Of a stretch of DNA of 64,000 nucleotides, positions 58,350 to 64,000 are shown piece after piece. This DNA is from Diospyros lotus (taxonomy: Eukaryota > Streptophyta > Magnoliopsida > Ericales > Ebenaceae). Where the stretch lies: positions 13,464,616 through 13,528,615 of the forward strand of contig NC_068338.1 of assembly GCF_014633365.1 (NCBI RefSeq). The letters are read 5' to 3'. Within the stretch, counting starts at the first letter, position 1. Every line of letters starts with the position of its first letter. The notes under the pieces are model-generated. The model was not told where the DNA came from and made no database searches. It was given only the letters and a program-made list of their open reading frames with translations. Both the position numbers and the translations under genes were made by a program.

Positions 58350-59410
58350 AATAAATTTAATTGTTGTAGTTTGGCAATAACTAATATGAATAGTGAAACT
58401 AATATGTTTTTAAGATGATTCCAACTATAAAAACATTTGAATGACAACTGAATAATACTACTATCAAAGTATGAGAAACAAACCACGTGAACACTATAAT
58501 TTTAGAGTTGTTCGACCAACAGGCTTTGTCCACTACCTTATCTCCTTAGTAAGGATTTTGAAAACATCTACTATGGGATTTTAGTTTTTAGGGCTCAACT
58601 ATAACCCATACATTATTTTTACAAGTTCAACTATAATCTCCACTTTTAACAGGCTAAGTAGGAATCCCAGCTTTTATAGGAGCAGCTGTAACCTTTATAT
58701 GAGGCTTTTTGATAACTGGGCTTAGCCACAACCACTACCTTTTAAAGGATTAGGCGTAACCTTTACAAGAGTTTCACAAATAATTTGTGAAAAGATTCCT
58801 CAAGAGAAAAATATAAGATAATATAATGATTTCAACATTCTCTTTAACAAAAGAAAGTTATAAGAATGTGAATGAATAAAGCACTCAACTCTCTTAAACT
58901 AGTATCTAGTTTCAAAAGATTTACAAGAAAACATTCCCAGATAACTTGCTTGAAGTGAAGAATGAATGAACATGAAGACTAATCACTCAAGCAATTAACT
59001 TTATCCATAATTGAATTTAGTTTGGCTCATACTTACTTAACAACAACCATCACAGTAGCCTCATTCGCCAACCAACATTGATCTCATGCAGCACTTAGCC
59101 TTTTATAGAATCTTGAGACTCGGAATTTGTCTTGATACTTGCACATATTCATAGCTTCTTTGATTTGACTAATAACAATCAAATTAGTTAAAAGTATGTG
59201 AATATTACAAGGATAAAACATTTTTCACACTATGCACACTTATATTTATCATTCTTTTATAAGAGAGCATGGTTAGACTTCATAAAATAAAGAGATAAAG
59301 CTTTAATGGTGAAAAATGTCCTCTTTTTCATTTCTAATTAACTGCTGTATTTTTCAAAATCAGATACTAGTTACTTAACTAATATAGTGTATACGCGATT
59401 GGACATATCA

Positions 59411-61699
59411 TGCAATACCCAAAATTTTATATTAAAAGTATTTAAAGAATCTTTTGGGTCTAAATGCAATTTATCATACTTTCAAGCCAATGTGTAAAAT
59501 TCAAAACATGAACGAAAAGGTAAGTGACCATACCAAATGAAACTTGGAGGGTAAAAATGTCCAAAGAGTCAGGGGTTTTCAAAAAATAAGAGATTCGAGG
59601 AAATTTAGGATCAAATACGCGATTAGGGGCATTCGGGCCAAAGTACAGAATCTAAAATTGGACCAAGGGTGGTCAAAACGAGGGTCTTTTAAACTTTCGA
59701 GGGTGTAATAAGACATCCTAAACTTGTGGGGTTTAATGGAATAAGTGGAAAACCCAAGGTTTAAGAGGTAAAGGCAAAAGAGTGAAATATCAAAAGTTGG
59801 GGTGAAAGTGTAAATAATAGAAAATAGGTGTGAAACCTACAAATCACCGGCCAACTTTATGGCGGCCTTCGGCGGGGCTTCCAAGGGGTACAGGGATGCT
59901 CTCCAGGCTATGATGATTTGAATGGGCATGGTTATTGGCCGAAATCAATGGTGATAAGATGGAAAACTAACTTCGAAATGATCAAAATTCTAGCCATAAT
60001 TTCAGAGGAATTTTCATCATCATTTAGCTTGATTCGAGGCTTGTAATGATCAGATTTGAAGCTTAGGGTATAGGAAAACCTGTTATTGGATGGAATTTTA
60101 GTGGAAATCGGGTATAAATAGGGTTCACAGGGCTGAGGGTTTCATACCAAAATCAAAGGCAATTCAAGGTGTTTTAGCAAGAATCAAGTGTTGAGAGCAT
60201 AGGGCTTTTGTTCCTTGGGGTCTAGGGAGTGTTTCTGGAGAATTTGGGAAGGTTTGGTATAGGTTTTAAGGGGTTTCAATGAGGTGGCTAGAAAATCGGG
60301 GTTTGCCGGAGCTAAGACCTGCAACTAGCCATTTAAGGCTTTTTCGGTGGTGTTTTCAAGCAACCCAATGTACCCCTAGGACCAACTTGAGAAGGGCTAC
60401 AAGGTGGTAGGATCAAATTGGTCATCGAAGCAAAGTTACAGCTGCCGTCACTGAAGAAGACAAGATGCGTGACCAGCACATGTAGACTTCACTCTCAGCC
60501 ACACACTTGGCAGGTGAGGCACGGTATTTTCCTGAAATTAATTTTAGAATTTTTAGAAAATTATTTTAGGAATATTCGTGAAAAAAAATATTTGGTGAAA
60601 ATAGGTGTTATGTATTTATTACACATTTTCAAAGAGAAGGGAAATTGTGGAAAATAAAGAAAAATAAGGAAAATTGAAGAAATTATGGGAAAAATTAGGA
60701 AAATCATAAATATTGATTTCCTTAGATAATTATTGGCCAAGAAATGATCACTATAAGTGTTGAGATTTTGCACACTATTCGAGGTCAATACATTTTTTGA
60801 GGAACACATCAAATTACTGTCCAATGTGAGTGAGTAACCTCTCGAAAACCTAGCATGTTTCATATTGGTAGTTTGGTTCGAGGTTTGGGGGCAATGATTT
60901 CACCTGATTTCATATGGTTATGCTGCCTATTTGTTTATTAGCTTATCATGCACATCGAGTTATTTTTGCATGATGCATTAACTAGATATGTTTTGTAAAA
61001 TGCATGGTGATTTTTATAATGTTGATATATTTGAATCATGTCATAGTCCGGTGGGACGGGATGGGATCTTCTTGACAATGGGACAAGGTTAATCTCTATT
61101 TTTCGAGTGATGATGATAAGTACCCTGAGATTAAGTATGTCACGACAAGGTCATTCTCAACCATATGATGTGGAATGGATTTTCCATGGGAGACTAAGTA
61201 TGTCAGGGAGATTTCTCAAGGTTTACGTGTCGCATTGTTTTATATATGCCATGCTTATGATCATACATGCATTCTATAGACTGTTTTTGTGCCATCACTT
61301 AGATGATTCAACATCTAATTTGGATTCAACCCCTGGAACATTCAAACGTTCCAAACGAGGGTCGCAACAGGGATGAGGAGGTGGTCGAATAGAGTTGATG
61401 AAGTACGATCATTATAGATGTTATTTATGTTTTGAAGTTATGTAATCCTTATTTTTTCTGGAAGACGGTTTGTATGAACAGTTGTAGTATCTTACGAAAT
61501 CAAGTTATGTTATTTTCACTGCATAAAGTTTATGCCTTGTTTAGTTTAGATTTATTGATCTCGATAATTAAAAAGGCAAGATTGGGGTTTTGGGATTTTG
61601 TTAGCATGTGAAGATTATTCTTTTGGCTACACCGCATATGTATGGCAAAAATCTCGATAACTCCTTATAGTGGCACACCCGACGAGGCAGGGTGTTACA
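59411..61699 (+). mobile_element. Solo LTR, family T (copy T5)
   Basis: 2,289 bp, TGCAATACCC..AGGGTGTTACA, between perfect duplications tatca (59406-59410 and 61700-61704). TATA box tataaata at 60113-60120. The hairpin module is at 61299-61354, 345 bp before the 3' end. Inserted in LTR X. Confidence 0.95.
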
Positions 61700-61704
61700 T
61701 ATCA

Positions 61705-62570
61705 AGTAATCGATTATATAGAAGCCTCACTCGAGTTTGACTAAGCTATTACTCGAATAACTCAAAAACCACAGAGACTTTGCATTACTTAGTCGATTAT
61801 TAGGATAAACTTACTCAACTAATAGAAGCATGCACTTGAGTACCAGCATTGGTTACTCGATTATATTTAGGATTAGAGACTTAGCTAGATTCAATCCAAT
61901 TCTTTACTCAACTAACACATATATATAGATACTCGTTATCAAAATACATTAGTCAATTGATGAGAAGTTTGTAATCGATTGAGGAGTTTCTCATAATTTT
62001 GATACCAAAAGATACTTGATTAAAAATAGCTCCTTACTCGACTAAATTTGAAATAACAAAGAATTTTTATAAAGCACTCGGGTAGGAGAACCTTGATAGT
62101 TGATTGAAAACAATTTTGCTAAAAAACATAATCAACTGAAAATATGCTTAGTTTTCAATGCCATAAAGATACTCCATTTTCTCAAAAAACTTACTCGAGT
62201 GGTGTAGAATCAATACTCGATTGTAAAAGTATTATACTTGATTGAGCTTTAAGAAATATAGCTTATGTAAAAACATACTCGAGTAGGGTTTTCATGATAG
62301 TCCATTGAATCACCTTAATACTTAATTATTTTGACAGCAATACTCGATTGAATCAAAAGCTTACTTAGATTAAAAAGAATAGTTTTTCAAAAGATTTACT
62401 AGATTACTTTCCTTTCAAAAGCTTTATAAATATTCAACTAATATGAGCAAATACTTGATTTAGATATATCAAAAACCTTTTCATTCTTAGCCGATTTTTT
62501 ATAAAGGTTTTTAGCATGCTTGACTAATATAGAAACATACTCGGCTATTTTGAAATATATATATAAGCCT
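61705..62570. repeat. Interspersed TACTCGAKT-type motif array in LTR X
   Basis: About 20-25 variants of tactcga(g/t)t or cgattga recur at irregular spacing (for example near 61727, 61752, 61856, 62036, 62191, 62213, 62277, 62342). Several are the palindrome ACTCGAGT. The same motif family continues left of T5 (cgcgattgg, 59394), so T5 split the array. Confidence 0.7.
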
Positions 62571-62692
62571 GAAGTTCTCCAATTAAAAGAGTTTATATAA
62601 AAAATTTTGGAGATCATCAATAAATCAAATTTATTGAAAATATAATTTTCAAAATAATTTTCTCCATAAATCAAAATACAAATTTCTCAACA

Positions 62693-64000
62693 AAAATTGA
62701 TCAAATGGATCAGTCTGTGTACCATGTTAGCCGAGTACTCCACGGGGTCGAAACTCGTAACCCTTATGCCAAAAAAAGTAGCATTTGCATTGGTCATGGA
62801 AACCAGATAGCTTAGGCACTACTTTCAAGCACATACCATCATAGTGCTCACTGATCAGCCCTTGGGACAAATTCTTCAACGGCCTGAGCACTTGGGAAGA
62901 CTCACCAAATGGGCCATTGAGCTCAGTGAATACGATCTTCAATCCAAGCATTGGAGAGCTATTAAGGGACAGGCATTGGTCGATTTCATAGTGGAATGCA
63001 CTCACTCACCAAAGCCTGAAAAAGAATCCCCACCTGAATGGAAATTATTTGTGGATGCAGCCCCAAATGTGGAAGGTAGTGGAGCCGACGTTGTGTTGGT
63101 TTCCCCTGAGGACGTAGTTTTCCTGCACTCCTTGCAATTCACCTTTCCTAGTTCAAATAATGTCACAAAGTACGAGGCCCTCATTGCCGGCCTAGCTATT
63201 GCCACAAAATTGGAAGTAAAAATTGTGATAGCCCACAGCGATTCCCAGCTCGGAGTGTAACAGTTTCAAGGTACTTGTGAGGCCAAGGATCCCATGCTCA
63301 CTTGGTACCTACAGAAGCTGTAGGAGTTAGCGCACTCTTTCCATGACTTTTAGCTGGTCCAAATCAATCACACTCTCAAGCACCATGCAGACGCATTATC
63401 CAAGTTAGCAGCGACAAGAGATACCTCTGGGTGCATAATCCATATGGAAAACTTGCAAAAGCCTAGCATAGAAGAAAATGAAGAGGAAAAAGTTGTACAG
63501 ATCATTGAAATAGCCAATGATTAGAGATCGCCCATGCCACTACTAAGATGCCTTGGTCAACAAGAAGTAAACCAAGCATTAGCCAAAGTACATGAAGGGG
63601 ATTGCGAATAACACCTTTGAGGGAGATTATTGGCAGGCAAAATCATGAGGGTGGGATTCTTCTAGCCCACATTATGTAAAGGTGCCTCTGTAAAGGTTTG
63701 GACTTGTGATAAATGCCAGAGGCATGCACCGCTATCTTCCTCACCTATAACAGATATCCAACAAATCTTACAACCTATTCCCTTCACACAATGGGGGATT
63801 GGATATGCTTGGCCCCTTTCCTATCGCTACTGGACAACGAAAATTTATGCTCATGGCCATCAACTATTTCACCAAGTGGGTGGAAGTAGAGCCTCTAGCA
63901 ACCATCATAGAAAAGAAGGTGGAGAACGTAGTATAGAAGGATATTATCTACCTCTTTGAAATCCCCAAAATCCTCAACTCAGATCACAACACCCCATTCC
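62693..64000 (+). pseudogene. E0': second Tat polyprotein fragment (RNase H to integrase)
   Basis: It aligns with E0 51540-53900 and 55850-56150. RNase H: SVYHVSRVLHGVETRNPYAK, then VLTDQPLGQILQRPEHLGRL and KGQALVDFIVECTHSP. Second RNase H: WKLFVDAAPNVEGSGADVVL (Asp present), KYEALIAGLAIATKLEV, IAHSDSQLGV, INHTLKHHADALSKLA. Then integrase: the CDKC-like ..CDKCQRHAP, and FTKWVEVEPLATI near the edge. The longest open piece is 62844-63260 (138 codons). Several stops and frame shifts; it continues beyond the window. Confidence 0.88.

Larger units (their letters stand above)
58350..62692 (-). mobile_element. LTR 'X' (minus strand), 5' part of the LTR
   Basis: The right end reads TGTTGAGAAATTTG on the minus strand, directly followed by E0' coding sequence, so an LTR border is placed at 62692 with aaaat (62693-62697) as the expected duplication half. 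The left limit is where E0 appears to end. Without solo LTR T5 it is about 2.05 kb, AT-rich, with no coding domain at 58350-59410. The part at 61705-62570 is filled with TACTCGA-type motifs. The superfamily is unknown. Confidence 0.5.

Overview
The window is plant nuclear heterochromatin. Essentially every base can be placed inside a transposable element, and I found no host gene, tRNA gene, true rRNA gene or CRISPR array. The plant assignment rests on Ty3/gypsy elements of the Tat and chromodomain (Tekay-like) types, a Cassandra TRIM with its 5S rRNA-like LTR, an iMet-tRNA primer site (TGGTATCAGAGC), a CACTA end and a Mutator-like TIR element. The species cannot be named from this sequence.

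The layout is a deep nest, reconstructed from target-site duplications (TSDs) and from coding sequence that resumes on the far side of each insert. Names used here: E0' is an old Tat polyprotein fragment at the right edge (62693-64000, +). It is interrupted by X, a minus-strand LTR ending at 62692. X appears to be interrupted by E0, a second Tat element (38286-58349, +, 5' part outside the window). E0 carries four inserts: E1 (2181-38285, +), a decayed chromovirus-like element; E2 (39167-51123, +), a complete chromovirus with TSD tatat; and solo LTRs at 51944-53381 and 53933-55796.

E1 carries a CACTA end (1058-2180) that itself holds a solo LTR; a long minus-strand LTR 'D' (3072-10573); a solo LTR (10840-14688) that holds another solo LTR (11757-14161); and E3, a complete minus-strand Tat element (15682-33704). 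D contains a Cassandra TRIM (4085-9470), which in turn contains two solo LTRs (4531-6482 and 6541-9276). E3 contains four inserts (16873-18034, 18576-20963, 28251-30111, 30938-33472). The 3' LTR of E2 contains a solo LTR (47960-49447) and a TIR element (49834-51063). X contains a solo LTR (59411-61699).

All polyproteins are broken by stops, frameshifts or inserts. E3 is the most informative: gag, protease, RT, RNase H, a second RNase H and integrase lie on the minus strand, and a convergent plus-strand ORF of the 'putative gypsy type transposon' kind with a coiled-coil tail lies between pol and the 3' LTR, with about eight 48-bp tandem repeats separating the two. E2 has gag zinc knuckles, protease, RT with FIDD, RNase H, integrase with a Lys at the catalytic Glu position, and a chromodomain.

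The signal least explained by standard annotation is a two-hairpin module 345-520 bp before the 3' end of several chromovirus-type LTRs. Both stems show compensatory changes and the second loop is invariant. LTRs are grouped here as family A (TGTTAGTG..CTTTCA, about 1.9 kb), B (TGTTAGAG/CG, about 1.44 kb), C (1.49 kb), D (about 2.1 kb) and T (TGTAAYRCCC..GTGTTACA, 2.1-2.7 kb). Element names and family letters are local to this annotation.
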